Positions 20,985-32,156 of a stretch of DNA of 64,000 bases are shown piece by piece. The notes beneath the pieces were generated by a model, which was given only the letters and a program-made list of their open reading frames with translations, was not told where the DNA came from and did not search any database. The position numbers were made by a program, and so were the translations under genes. The first letter of the stretch is position 1, and each line of letters starts with the position of its first letter. This DNA comes from Cladorrhinum sp. PSN259 (lineage: Eukaryota; Ascomycota; Sordariomycetes; Sordariales; Podosporaceae), in NCBI GenBank assembly GCA_033725935.1, contig MU867061.1, forward strand, positions 124,001-188,000, in the 5' to 3' direction.

Positions 20985-22615
20985 ATGCATCTCTCCAACC
21001 TTGCTTTGGCTCTCGCTGCCTTTGTTGCCACTGTTGCACAAACCCACACTCCAGCTCAAGCCACCTCTTCAACCCAAACTACTACCGATCATCCCAAAGA
21101 TGACGAGAACTACACCATCGTTTGCAGACTCGACACTCCCATCAACCAGGTCTCCCGGGCCTCGCCACTGGTCAAGGACTGTCTCGGTTTGCGTGCCGAT
21201 GTTGACAGATTCCCGTTGAACAAAACATTGTACGCTGGTAATGCATCATTCATTGCATCTATGCCCAGGAATCTGACACTCTCATCAATCTAGTTCCATG
21301 CAATATAAAGATCACCACACACTCTTCCGGCACAAGAGCTGTGCGTTCGGTATAGACCCGGAGGCCCGTTGGACCCGAGTAGACCTGCTGCGGACAAGCA
21401 TCTTGGACATACTTGATGAGAATATACCACGGTTTGCATGGACCTTTACTGATGAGACAGAACCGAGGGTAGGTGCCAAGGGCCGTGTTATGTGTAACAG
21501 TGGTGGTAAGGACTGGAAGGGCGGTTCATGGGGTATCTATGCCAACTCACGCAATCGCGACACCCTCGCCATACTCAAGAAAATTATCGACACGCACGAT
21601 AGCACTGGCGACACGCCCAAGAGCATCACGGAGCCCGATCCGGCTATTGACACCAACCACGGGACCTTGGCATGCACGTACGACAATTACATGGACCATG
21701 TGTCTGCAGCCTCACCATTGGTCAAAGATTGCCAGAAGATGCGTGACGGGATTCCGAATGACAAGAGATTGCAGGTTCACCCTCGTGTTCCTGCCCCTTT
21801 TTTTTTTTTTACTTGCCCAAGACTGATATTTCTTCAGTGAGACCAAGACTCGGCGGCGCAAGGGTGTCGAGATTGCTCGCTACGGCACCTGTGGTTTCAG
21901 CTTGAGAGCGCACGACGGCACCATGGTAACAAACGGCAGCGAGATTCGACGCCTCATCGACGAGAGCATTCACAGGTTTCAGAAGACATTTCCTGGAGAT
22001 GCCGAACCCAGAGTTGGTGTCAGAGGGGAGATTTTATGCGGCAAAAACAAGATCTTTAGCGGCGACTGGGGCATCTACTCACAGAGGCAGGCGGTCCCTG
22101 CCGCTGAGTTCATTGCGTCCACAAACACGACAGAGCTCGATCAAGAAATAATGCAGTGTAGTGGTGATAGGGGTCGCTTAGCCTTTCGCCCCTGGATGGA
22201 CTGGGACATGTTGTCAATCGCCCACTGTCAAAAGGTGCGTGACATGTTTGATGCTGGTCAGAAATAGTAAGTTTTTCTTGTACTTTCATTATTTATTGAC
22301 GCAAACTGACGAGGCTCTAGTGTGGTCACCTATCGGCCTAATAGCCCAGTGCGGGTTGCCCGGTATATAACTTGCGGGTTCTTCCTGCGTCCAAGGATTG
22401 GCGCCGTCGCGATGATGGGCAGCGAGATCCGAAGCATCATCGACGAGATGATTCGTCGACGTGAGTTACACAAGTGGAAAGGTTTTGTTGGTGCCAAGGG
22501 GTCTCTTCTGTGCGGTGAAGGCAAGATTGAGGGCGGTGAATGGGAGGTTTGTACGTCACCGCAAGGCTCAGCAACACGGGGGCTTGAAAAGGCTTGGATG
22601 ATGGGTGCAAAGTAA
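20985..22615 (+). CDS. Secreted protein with three tandem Ecp2/Hce2-like repeats
   Basis: Four exons (20985-21229, 21294-21774, 21842-22266, 22321-22615) in consistent phase give 481 aa. A signal peptide covers about residues 1-26. Three repeats follow, each with four cysteines at matching places: 47/66/98/149, 209/228/259/308 and 348/371/402/448. Shared motifs are ASPLVKDC, (G/S)TCGF- or SCAFG-like, and VGAKG...C...WGIY. This is the pattern of Hce2, the domain named after the Cladosporium Ecp2 effector, where single-domain members are the norm. Repeat 3 is the most diverged. The role is inferred: an apoplastic or antagonistic secreted protein. The second intron's acceptor is TGAG, since the nearer CAG would give an immediate stop. 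Confidence 0.75.
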
Positions 22616-23309
22616 TGGTTGGAGTCTTTTCTCATTATACATAGCCCTAATGACCGGAGAGTAGTAATTTCATGACCTAATTGGACTCTCTCTCCCTCTT
22701 TGACTTTAACCTGGTTGTAAACAATTGCTGTTGCCGGTGAGTAAGCGAATTCCGTGGACTTTTAACAGCTGACAGCTTTACTAATACAGAAGGATTTTTT
22801 GGTCCCCTGTTCTGTGGAACCGACGTTGGCTGTTGGATTTGGACAATGTCACCCAACGGGATCCTAATGAACGGTCCATAAGTCCGATGGCAACCAATCG
22901 CGTGGAGTCTCGACGGGATCTTTGTAGTATATCGGATTATTCATATTCTAGCAACAGTAATTAATCCGCGCCCGTCCGTGGAGGAGGGAAGTTGCGTCAT
23001 GTGTAATTTGTCAGGATGGTGGTGGCTTGGTGGAGCAAAAATGGCAGTATCGTCAGGGGTAGTGGCGTTTTTTTCCTTCGGTCGTATTGATTGATGAATC
23101 CCGAAAGATGTAACTCAATATTTATGCTGACGTGAGGTAATCAGTCATGTTATTGGATCTGATGTGATTGAGAAATAGGGGTATATAACATCAGACCTGG
23201 AGCAGCTATACAACACTTGAAGAAAAAGAAATAAACACACCACACTGCACTCGAAACACCAGGGCTCGAACGTTTTCAAGCTATTGACGCCGAGAAGTTT
23301 TGATCAAAG
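22616..23309. other. Intergenic region upstream of the esterase gene
   Basis: Non-coding space between two same-strand genes. It holds the TATA-like site listed separately and an A-rich leader (23220-23240). Confidence 0.4.
23182..23188 (+). promoter_or_regulatory. TATA-like box of the esterase gene
   Basis: TATATAA stands 122 bp before the ATG at 23310, within a GGGTATATAACATC context. Position and sequence fit a core promoter; the transcription start is not known. Confidence 0.45.
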
Positions 23310-24596
23310 ATGATTTATTCCAAAAAACTACTCAAATATCTTGCACTGGCGGCGCCTTTGTTGAGCTTCCAGACCGCTAACGCTCAACAAGAAGAGCCAC
23401 AAACCAGCATCGTTGACCTGGGCAGCGTCATCAAGCGGGATTACACCCAGTCCGACTTTGATCTATACTACGAGCGGATCGACACGACGTACAAGAAACT
23501 TGGCAATGACGAGATCAAGACTGCGATTTTTGTTCCAAAGAATCTCGTCAACAAGAAGGGAGGAAAGAACAAAAAGGAAGTGCCGCTGATTGTTCACTGG
23601 CACGGCGGCGGGTTGATTGTGGGAGCTAACCCCGAGCCTGCTTGGTTTGCTAATTGGTATGTTTTTTTTTTTTTTACCCGGGCCCCTTTTTGCTCTGTTC
23701 CTGCGTGGTGGTAATTAGTGAAATAAGATGATACTGACGAGGTTTGTGTTGTGTGTGTGCAGGGTCCAAGAAATTCCCATCGTACCTTCGGGCACGCCGT
23801 CTATCCTCTTGAGCCCGGCGTACCGGCTCGCTCCCGAGTCAAAGGCCATCGACTCCTTACATGACGTCCGCGACTTTTGGACCTGGCTGCATTCGACCCC
23901 TTCCCCCTTGACGGATATTCTGAAGCCTTATGGAGTTGCGCCCTCGCTGGAGCAAATCCTAACGGTAGGGGAGTCAGCCGGGGGGTACCTGTCGCTTCAA
24001 TCTACACTTTTGTACCAGAATGTCTCCAAGGTTGGGGCTGCCGTGGCGCAGTACCCTGCCACTTACCCCGAACTGTGGTCGAACGTTACGAGACCGGACA
24101 ACCCGGCCGCGGACAAGATCATTGACGATTACGTGGCGGCGTTGAAGCCGGGCGCGATCAGGACCAGTACTCCTTACCCGGCGTTGCAGGACTTGACGGG
24201 GGCTTACCTCGGAACGGGCAGGATTTTGGAGCTATATGGAAATAATGAGCAAGAGTATGAGGAGACCACGTTGAGGTATGCTGTCAGTCGGGGGCAGAAG
24301 GATTTGCCGCCTATTTGGATTTTGCAAGGGACTAGAGATTCTATAGTGAGTTTTCTTTCTTTTTTTTTCGTTTTATAAAGCATTGATGACTGACTGGCTG
24401 AAAAACACAGGTGCCGAAGCCCCAGGCGGATGAGGTTGTAAGACAGATCAAGGAGGCTTATCCCGATGTGAAGCTCAAGTATACCGTTCGCGACGGAGAG
24501 CATGGCTGGGATTCAATATACTCGCTGAACAGGGATTGGATCGCTGAGGGGTATGAGTTTGTGAAGAAGGGGTGGTTGAAGGGGAAGCATCATTAG
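23310..24596 (+). CDS. Secreted alpha/beta-hydrolase (esterase/lipase, HGGG family)
   Basis: Three exons (23310-23656, 23763-24345, 24411-24596) give 371 aa. A signal peptide ends near Ala25 (ANAQQ). The oxyanion motif HGGG is at 98-101. The nucleophile elbow is GESAG with Ser187, Asp308 (GTRDSI) is the likely acid and His341 (GEHGWD) the base, so the full triad is present and in order. Intron positions fall between these motifs. The family includes fungal carboxylesterases and hormone-sensitive-lipase-like enzymes; the substrate cannot be told. The neighbour upstream is also secreted. Confidence 0.88.
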
Positions 24597-25034
24597 ATCA
24601 TGCCGTAGAGGGCTTTTTTTCTTTGGCCAGCTACAAGAGTAAGGGGTAATATATTCTAGAGCGCTGGGATTTTTATCTTTCTAACCGAGCAAGAGAATCA
24701 ATATTTTGCCCTTTCAGTTTTACTTGTTGCAGTTCGTTGAGTGTACGCTTTATTCCGAAGCGTCCATGCAACAAAACAATTCACTTATTACCCCGTGCAA
24801 TCAAGTAACATGCAGTGCTCACTCAAACAAAGTCTCGAGGCCTACCAGATTCAACATTTGAAACCGATTTGACAAGAACCGGCCGTCTAAATGCAAATGG
24901 CAAAAATCCCAGGCATTCTGGATTTCTGGTTTGACTGCTTGCCACTTTGGTGGGCCTCGCCACAGTCGGCGTCTTGTGTCGGGATGTGATTGGCTCACCG
25001 ACGGATCGTCAGGCGATGAATTTTAGCTCCTCTA
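24597..25034. other. Intergenic region up to the transposon
   Basis: Terminator region of the esterase gene, then ordinary DNA up to the TA target site at 25033-25034. No gene seen. Confidence 0.4.
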
Positions 25035-25090
25035 CGGATGTCCATTTCAAAAGTTTTGATCAAGCGCTAAAGACGCCACCCCCTTTATTT
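25035..25090 (+). repeat. Left terminal inverted repeat of the Tc1 element
   Basis: 56 bp starting CGGATGTCCATTTCAAAAGT and identical to the reverse complement of the right end. TA precedes it at 25033-25034. Confidence 0.95.
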
Positions 25091-25170
25091 GCATATCGTT
25101 TGGCCCACATTTCTTCCACGCCCCGGCTCCTGGCCAGAAACCCCGCACTTTAACCTGTCAACACCACAAA

Positions 25171-26472
25171 ATGGCTCCTAATACCAGTCTCCCAACACGA
25201 GCCCTTATTGTTACGTTAAAATCACCAGTTGGTGGGAAGACTACTGCTCAAATCCATCAAGAAACTGGTATATCTGTCCAGCAGATTAATCGTATCTATG
25301 CTCGAGCTATTACGCGCGGGTTTGATCCGAATATCCGGCCGTTTACTCTGAAAGAAGAATGGCTCAAAGATGCCCCTCGCTCTGGACGTCCATCAAAGCA
25401 AACCCCTGAAAATACCGATAAAATCGTTACAAAGGTTCGCACTAATCGGTATGGCCGGGAAAAAACTGCTGCTGATCTTACTGGTGAACTCAGCCTCGAG
25501 GGGATCGAGATCTCAGCATCAACTGTTTTTCGGATCCTGAAAGCAGCAGGGTTCAAAAAAACGAAGCTAACGAGGAAGCCTGGGTTGACGAAGAAGATGA
25601 AAGAAGCTCGTCTCTAATGGTGTTTAGCCCATTAAAACTGGACACTTGAAGATTGGAAGCGTGTTATTTGGTCAGATGAAACTGCTGTTGTTCTTCTTCA
25701 TCGTCGTGGTGGTTATCGTATTTGGAGGACAAAAGATGAAGCATTTGTACGAAGTGCTATTCGTGAGCGTTGGAAAGGATATTCTGAGTTTATGTTCTGG
25801 GGTTGTTTTTCTTATGATAAGAAAGGTCCTTTTCATTGCTGGCTTCCAGAAACAACACAAGAAAAAAAACAGGCAGAGGAAGTTATTGAGATTATGAATA
25901 ATGAGCTGGAACTTATTTATCGGAAGGAATGGGAGCTTCAAAATGGAATAAAGAGGTTATCTTTAGCCCCTATTCCTGGCCGGAAACCTCAGTGGAGATG
26001 GAACAAAAAAAACGGCAAATTGGTCAGGGAATCAAAAGGTGGAATCGACTGGTATCGTTACCAAACGAAAATCCTTATTCCTAAGCTCTTTCCTTTTGCG
26101 AGAGATTGCGAAAAGGATCGGCCTGGTACAATAGTCCAAGAAGACGGGGCTCCAGCACATGCTCATCATATTCAAGATCGGATTTACAGCCTTCACCAAA
26201 TTAAACGACTGCTTTGGCCAGGTAACTCACCCGATCTCAATCCAATTGAGCCATGTTGGCCATGGATGAAAAGATATACTACGAAAAAGGGGGCACCGAA
26301 AAGCCGTCAGGAGGCTATTAAAGTGTGGGAGCGTTGTTGGAATGAATTGAAGCTCGAACAGATCCAGGCCTGGATTGAGAGGATTCCTTGGCATATTGAG
26401 CAAATTATTCAGTTAGGGGGAGGGAATGAATATAAAGAGGGCCGGAAGAAGGAGGAGGCCGCTGATATGTAA
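25171..26472 (+). pseudogene. Tc1-type DD34E transposase with two stop codons
   Basis: One frame runs from the ATG at 25171 to TAA at 26470-26472 (434 codons including the stops), broken only by TAA at 25615-25617 and TAA 18 bases later at 25633-25635. The N-terminus has two helix-turn-helix units (TAQIHQETGISVQQINRIY). The catalytic residues are intact: WSDET, VQEDGAPAH and NSPDLNPIE, with 34 residues between the second Asp and the Glu. Both stops lie in the conserved WCLAH..NWTLEDW area, and both fit CAA-to-TAA, that is CpA to TpA, the preferred RIP change. The right terminal repeat overlaps the end of the frame by two bases. Confidence 0.92.
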
Positions 26473-26526
26473 ATAAAGGGGGTGGCGTCTTTAGCGCTTG
26501 ATCAAAACTTTTGAAATGGACATCCG
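26471..26526 (-). repeat. Right terminal inverted repeat of the Tc1 element
   Basis: 56 bp, the exact reverse complement of the left end. It is followed by TA at 26527-26528. Confidence 0.95.
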
Positions 26527-26653
26527 TATTTCCCCACAGTTAGGTATCGAATGTGCAGTTATATCATATTTTGATACTTAAAGATGGCAATGTCAGTCAT
26601 ACATTGATACTCGCTAGATCTCTTGATTTTCCTTAACAACCACAAACGGCAAG

Positions 26654-27931
26654 ATGACAAACACCATGTCACGAAAAAGATTATCTCGCCCAAAGCACTA
26701 TCCACCGCCGGCAGACGACTCGGACCTGGACACTGGCGATGAGAGACAAGAAAAACCACCAACAAAATGGTCAAAGAATCTAGGAGATGCATTCCTCACA
26801 GAGGTCACAAAAGACAGTTCAAAACTGATCAAAGCCGGCATGTATCTCCTCGCAGGACTCTACCCAATCTGGAAGTGGCTCCTCATCGGATACATACTCT
26901 GGCTGTCCTTCTCAAGTCTCGCCGTTCGCGTCACGACGGCAGTTACAAAAAGCATTTCGCAAACTATTTGCCCCATCCCCTTCCTCGGACCGGCCATACC
27001 ACTTTGCGCCGCAACACTAAAGGCAACCCGGCCTATCGATGCCTCAAAGGTCCTCACGTCACAAGAGGAGCTCTCCAGGGTCATGGACACAGTCGGGCGC
27101 AACTTTGACCTAGCCAGGGACATGGTAGGCCACGAGTTTGCCGTTCGGGACCTCAGAATCCGCGTGGCGGCAAGCACTCTCCCGCGCAGAGATGAGCTCT
27201 CGCGAGAATTAGCATCCCTCGTCAGACAAACGAAGGAAGCTGCCAGGGGGTTATCAAGGTTCACAGCCAAGGTCAGCAAGTCGGTCGACATGGCAAAGAC
27301 GTTTGACCAGCACGCCATCAAGGCTCTCGAGGGCATCGCCAAACAGCAGCAGAGCTCCCTTGCTCTAATTCTACCAAAGTGGGCACTGTCGGTCATCCAC
27401 GGCGGCGACACGGAACAACAAGCGAAAGACGTATTCATCCTCACGGCGACGCAGATAGGCGACAAGGTGAGGTTCCTCATCGAGGAATCGTTTCACCTCT
27501 CGTCCAGCCTCGACGCGATCCACGAAACCCTGGACAGCATCAAGGAGATTGCCGTCGGCGAGCTGGGGGGTCTCCCTCTGAACAATAACGTCTTGAGCGA
27601 GCTGTGGAGCTTGCTCGCGCGCCCAGACGACCACGCGCGGCTCAAGTCTCACGAGAAGCTGCTGGTGGACATGACCCACTTTTACAAGGACTCGTCGAGC
27701 GTGATGGAGAAGACCACGGTCGCGCTGAACCAGATCGATGCCGACCTGGGCGGGTTTAGGGACGATTTCGCCACGCCCGAGCTGGTGCTGCAGGATTATC
27801 CGCTCGAGATCATTATTTCCATGCTGAGGCTCTCTGCCGAGCGGCTGGAGGCGGGTAACTTGAACTTGAGGAGGATCGAGGAAGGGGGGAGGAGCCGTAC
27901 AATAACTGCCACGGTGGTTCCGGTTTATTAG
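26654..27931 (+). CDS. Conserved-looking membrane protein of unknown function, 425 aa
   Basis: An intronless frame from the ATG at 26654. The first 60 residues are polar (ending KDSSKLIK). A long hydrophobic segment spans about 62-92 (MYLLAGLYPIWKWLLIGYIL). A large soluble helical region follows, with Arg/Glu/Leu repeats suggestive of coiled coils. A second weak hydrophobic patch near 105-122 (PIPFLGPAIPLCAATL) may be membrane-associated. I do not recognise a family domain. Codon use and length support a real gene. The Tc1 element sits 128 bp upstream of the start. Confidence 0.75.
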   Translation: MTNTMSRKRLSRPKHYPPPADDSDLDTGDERQEKPPTKWSKNLGDAFLTEVTKDSSKLIKAGMYLLAGLYPIWKWLLIGYILWLSFSSLAVRVTTAVTKSISQTICPIPFLGPAIPLCAATLKATRPIDASKVLTSQEELSRVMDTVGRNFDLARDMVGHEFAVRDLRIRVAASTLPRRDELSRELASLVRQTKEAARGLSRFTAKVSKSVDMAKTFDQHAIKALEGIAKQQQSSLALILPKWALSVIHGGDTEQQAKDVFILTATQIGDKVRFLIEESFHLSSSLDAIHETLDSIKEIAVGELGGLPLNNNVLSELWSLLARPDDHARLKSHEKLLVDMTHFYKDSSSVMEKTTVALNQIDADLGGFRDDFATPELVLQDYPLEIIISMLRLSAERLEAGNLNLRRIEEGGRSRTITATVVPVY

Positions 27932-30249
27932 GATTTTAGTGTTTTTAGTTTAGTATCTTATCTCTTCGTTATCTCTTGAATTTAGTTTCTCTTGGTTGTA
28001 CATCTTTACAATATCATGTGTGGGATTCTTAAAAGTTCTTGCTGCGAAGTTCTTGCTACGTCTGGCCAGTCCTGCACGGTTCAAAGTTGCCGCTTCGGAA
28101 ACCATCCGATATTTCCTCGGAATGAACTACAGTGATTTATTTTTGAGCAAGTTTCGCAAGAGGGGTGGCCCGGGTTACATAGGCTGCCAGATGCCGTGTT
28201 GGAAGCGGGGAAAAATAACGCAGCGCTGTGAAATTACACCTCGATTCGAATATGCAGAAGCAGTCACATTTGGGGTGTGGTTGACACTGTTGCTCGATGG
28301 TCCAATGATACCGGGTTCCATCATTATGAATCACTACGGATTTCAGTCTCCAGTGCCAGTAAATTCTTTTTTCTGTCCAGCAGCCAAACGCAACACCAGA
28401 GGAAGGAAAAGTCCGATTCACAGAGCCTGGGCAGTATCAGAAATGCCAATATCTTTTTTCGTCGTCATTATATTCCGCTTCGTGTCGTACTCCGTGTCAC
28501 ACTTGGCGTATCATCACTACAAAGGGTCAGGCCACTCATACCTACCTGCAAGTAAGCAGCAACTTGCAGTTGAAATGCTACACTAGGTGTATTCTTATCT
28601 GCTACATTAAGCCAATCATGAACGAGAATCATGATTTTATGAATTTGAACAAAGTGAGTAATAGGAAAGGATCTACAGAACTCCGGGTGCGTATCCCGGT
28701 GGGTGTTGGCACTGGGGCGCTTTGCACATCATTGTAACGTCAGTTGGTTCTAAGGTTGTATCTGGTTGATTTCGAGGCAATTTGTAGGTATAGGATCGGC
28801 GGAATATAACTTGTTTGTTATGCTCCGTTAAGAAGCAGCATGTTACATGTACAGCACATAGATTCTTGTTGAAGGCAAGCGTTATCGGGCATAACCGCAA
28901 GAAAAAAAAAGGTAGAGTACATAGATAGTTAAGCGCAAACACTGCCTGCATATAATTCAAGTTTTGTGAGGCCGGCAGGTGTTTAGATTTCTTTCTTGCG
29001 GTCGTACTCTACCGAAACCGAGAAAGAAATGAAGGCCGGAGGAAGTTCGGACTTTGTGGAAACATGTATGGCTCTTGTGCAGTAGACACGCATGGAAGAT
29101 CTGTCACTTTGCCCTGGATGGGGCGGCCGGGGCTGGTTTTCTCCAAGTCTTCATTATGCACGGTGCTTGCAGACGAGACTCGAAGGTTCTCCCCTCTAGT
29201 GATATCAGGATGCATGTGGATGGACATATGTTATGCAGGGAAACAAGAATGCTGATGGATAATAGAGGGGAATCCATTACCACGTCGCACAAACCCGCGT
29301 GGAGTGGCCAATCACGATGATGGATGTGACAGTTTATTGCCTTCTGGGCGTTTGTATTGGGACGCCACAACATCGCACTTCCCGAGCCTTCCGTCCCGCA
29401 AGAATAAAAAGTGCCGAGAGAGATAACGATATTCAACGACGACGTGGATATCCACTTTGGGTTACACCAAGTTGTCTACATGTGAGTACTCTCATTCCAT
29501 GGCTTGTATTGTTGCTGCCAAGGCGCGGGAGGAACACCAAGCTTTAATCCTACCGGCCAGTAAGAAGGTAATTGCTTGAGGCTTTCACGTCTTATATCCA
29601 AGGGGATTGGCGTGGGGGTTCGACTTTGTATGAAAAAGGACATGGACGACAATTCATTATGATTCACTTAGCTCCACATATATCGTTGATCTGATGGTGA
29701 TCTGTTGGAGTGAAGGGTCTGCTGTGATCTTCAAGAAGCCATTGTGACTCTGACTGCTTCGCTCTTGACCGTGGGCCAACCATAGCCCTGAACGCACCTT
29801 TTTCCCCTCTTCCAAGAGTTTCGAGACAACCCTCATCGTGAATCAGTACCCGGCAGTGATAGTGATCCGTCGTCTAGGGGCGAAGCCTTGCAGTGTGTTG
29901 GTGCCCCATGATTGTGCCTTCAGCGACTACCGGCATCCTGACTTGCATGAAGGATTTAAATCTTCCCAGCATTTCAGGCACACCCAGTGTAGACTACTGG
30001 CAGACAGATGCCGGAACCACCATCTAGGTGCTCGGTCTGTGGCGTCCTCTCTTATCCATGAGTAATGGATTTGTATCAGCAGCGCGGGGTGAGGCGAAAA
30101 GGGGGTGTTGTTGGGCCCCTTTTGCGTCTTTGTGTGAATTCTGCCTCCTCCTGCTCCTCCGGTTGATAAATACCCCCCCTTGCCTTGTGGTCCTTTCTGG
30201 CATTTAGCAGAGTATCAAACAGCGAATCACTCTTACAGTCTTGCCAAAG
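27932..30249. other. Long intergenic region, 2.3 kb
   Basis: No gene can be supported. The longest frame (27996-28586) lacks an ATG start and any domain. The second MITE-like copy lies at 28879-29013. The last 100 bp form the P450 upstream region, with a GATAAATA sequence near 30165 that could serve as a TATA element. Confidence 0.45.
28879..29013. mobile_element. MITE-like element, copy 2
   Basis: The first 19 bases (GCGTTATCGGGCATAACCG) equal the start of the element at 1362. Two 10-mers near the left end, ACCGCAAGAA (28894-28903) and GGTAGAGTAC (28911-28920), recur as reverse complements at 28993-29002 and 29004-29013, so the segment can fold in two ways. The right end has lost the CGATAACGC terminus seen in copy 1. 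No coding capacity. Confidence 0.45.
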
Positions 30250-31999
30250 ATGATGTCTTCTGATAAACTAATCCTTGACTCCCTTTTCCACCTTCGGGGA
30301 GGACTGCTCACTATTGACCGAGACCTTGTCTTGCGTCTATTCCTGGTATTCACCGTCCCCCTCGTATCCCTCTTCATCTGGTCTGCAGTATCATGGATCA
30401 GATCTCCTCTCCGGCAATACCCTGGACCCTTCCTTGCTGGCTTCACAAACCTTTGGCGCTTTCAGCTCGCCAGGACAAGTCACTACGGTGATACCATCAA
30501 GGGGCTTCACGACAAGTATGGCCCAGTCGTCCGCATTGGCCCTAATGTCTTGGACCTGGACCTCCCCGAGTTGCTCAAGGTCATCTACGGGACTGATGGC
30601 AAATGGGTCAAGGTATGAGCCATCATCTTCATCATGTTTCACTGGACGAGAGTCCCTGATACAGAACCTCCTACGCAGTCCGATATGTACTACAACAACT
30701 GCGCCATCGTCGACGGCAAAAGAACCTACAACGTCTTCAGCGAGGCCAACCAGGTCAGGCACGCCCAGATGAAGCGTCCCATCGTCAAGTTCTTTTCTCT
30801 CGGCAGCGTCCTCGCCATTGAGCCACACATGAATCAAGTCATTAGCGATCTCATCAAGCAACTTGACGCCCGGTTCGTCACCGGCCCGGGCGGCACACAC
30901 GCACCCAAGGACTTTGAGTTTGGTGACTGGATCGCATTTGGTAAGTTCTTTTTTTTTTTTTGTCTATCCATTTGATCACACTTACTTCTTTACTAACTTC
31001 TTTTCATCATTGACAGTCACATGGGACGCCCTCTCAGACGCCACCTTCTCGCGCCGCTACGGATACATGGATGCAGGCCGCGACCACGACCGAACCATCG
31101 CAAAGGCCACCAAATCAGTCGACTATTTTGCCATGATGTCCCAGATGCCCTGGCTCGACTACCTCCTCGACAAGAACCCCATCGTCCGTCTCGGCCCCCC
31201 TTACATGGAGAACGGTCTGCGCATAGCGACGGAAGCCCTGACCGCGAGGCTGCAAGGTAAAGACGACGGACATTACAACCCCAGCCAGCCGGATTACCTG
31301 CAGCACTTCATCCACGCCAAGTCTACGCACCCCGAGCACGTCTCCGACGGGACTATACTGGCTTACTTGATCGTTAACATCCTCGCCGGGGCTGATACCA
31401 CAGGAATCAGCCTCATTGCTATTTTCTACTACGTCCTGGCCAGTCCTGGCGCTTACGAGCGGTTGAAGGAGGAGGTCAGGGCGCTTGGGTTCGACAAGGG
31501 GGACGTGGTTCCTTTCGGCAAGGCGAGGCAGCTGCCTTACCTCGAGGCCTGCGTGAGGGAGGGAATGAGGCTGAATCCCGTCGTGGGTATGAACTTGGAG
31601 AGGGTGGTGCCACAGGGTGGACTTGTGTTGCCTGACGGGAGCGTGGTCCCTGCTGGCACTGCGGTTGGGTCGAATGCCTACGTAGTCGGCAGGAATAAAG
31701 CGGCGTTTGGAGAGGATGCGGACGAGTTCAGGCCCGAGAGGTGGTTGCAGTATGAGGAAGAGAGTGAGGATGCGTACAAGCTGAGGCTGCAGAAGATGAA
31801 CGCTGCCGACTTGACCTTTGGCGGCGGGTCGAGGATTTGTCTCGGACGGCACCTGGCGATGCTGGAGGTGTACAAGATCATTGCGACGCTGATTAATCGT
31901 TATGACATGGAGCTGTCCAAGGGTTTTGAGTGGGTCGTTCATCAGGGTTGGTTGGTCAAGCCTCGGGGCCTCAGGGCCAAGTTTACTTTGAGGGAGTAA
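30250..31999 (+). CDS. Cytochrome P450 monooxygenase (pisatin-demethylase-like class)
   Basis: Three exons (30250-30612, 30679-30940, 31017-31999) give 535 aa. An N-terminal membrane anchor spans about 25-50. The P450 signatures are all present: AGADTT on the I helix (332-337), ExxR as EGMR (390-393), FRPERW near 446, and the haem loop FGGGSRICLGR with Cys483. It should act on a hydrophobic substrate at the ER membrane with a separate reductase. Overall resemblance is to fungal P450s of the pisatin demethylase or benzoate hydroxylase sort. No other biosynthetic gene lies next to it, so a cluster role is not supported. The ATG at 30250 is followed by a second ATG. Confidence 0.92.
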
Positions 32000-32156
32000 A
32001 ACTGCCTATTTCTTTTCTCGGTATTCTTCTGGTTTTCTGGAGTACAAGTCCCAAGCTCAGATTGCTCGCGAAATGGGACTGTCATTTCAATGATTTACTG
32101 TATAATTCAAGTATCCCTGGCCCTCTTTTACCAATCTTCCCACGTTTATTTTCATT

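Larger units (their letters stand above)
25035..26526 (+). mobile_element. Tc1/mariner transposon, 1492 bp
   Basis: The element is bounded by perfect 56-bp terminal inverted repeats (25035-25090 and 26471-26526) and flanked on both sides by TA, the Tc1/mariner target duplication. Matching continues with a single mismatch for seven more bases. It carries one DD34E transposase frame. Identical ends mean insertion was recent or that the ends escaped mutation. It lies about 130 bp before the start codon of the next gene, inside that gene's likely promoter. Confidence 0.95.

Noticed and set aside
27996..28586. 196-codon open frame downstream of the 425-aa gene
   Set aside because: It starts at TTG, not ATG, has no domain or signal, and its hydrophobic patches look like chance.
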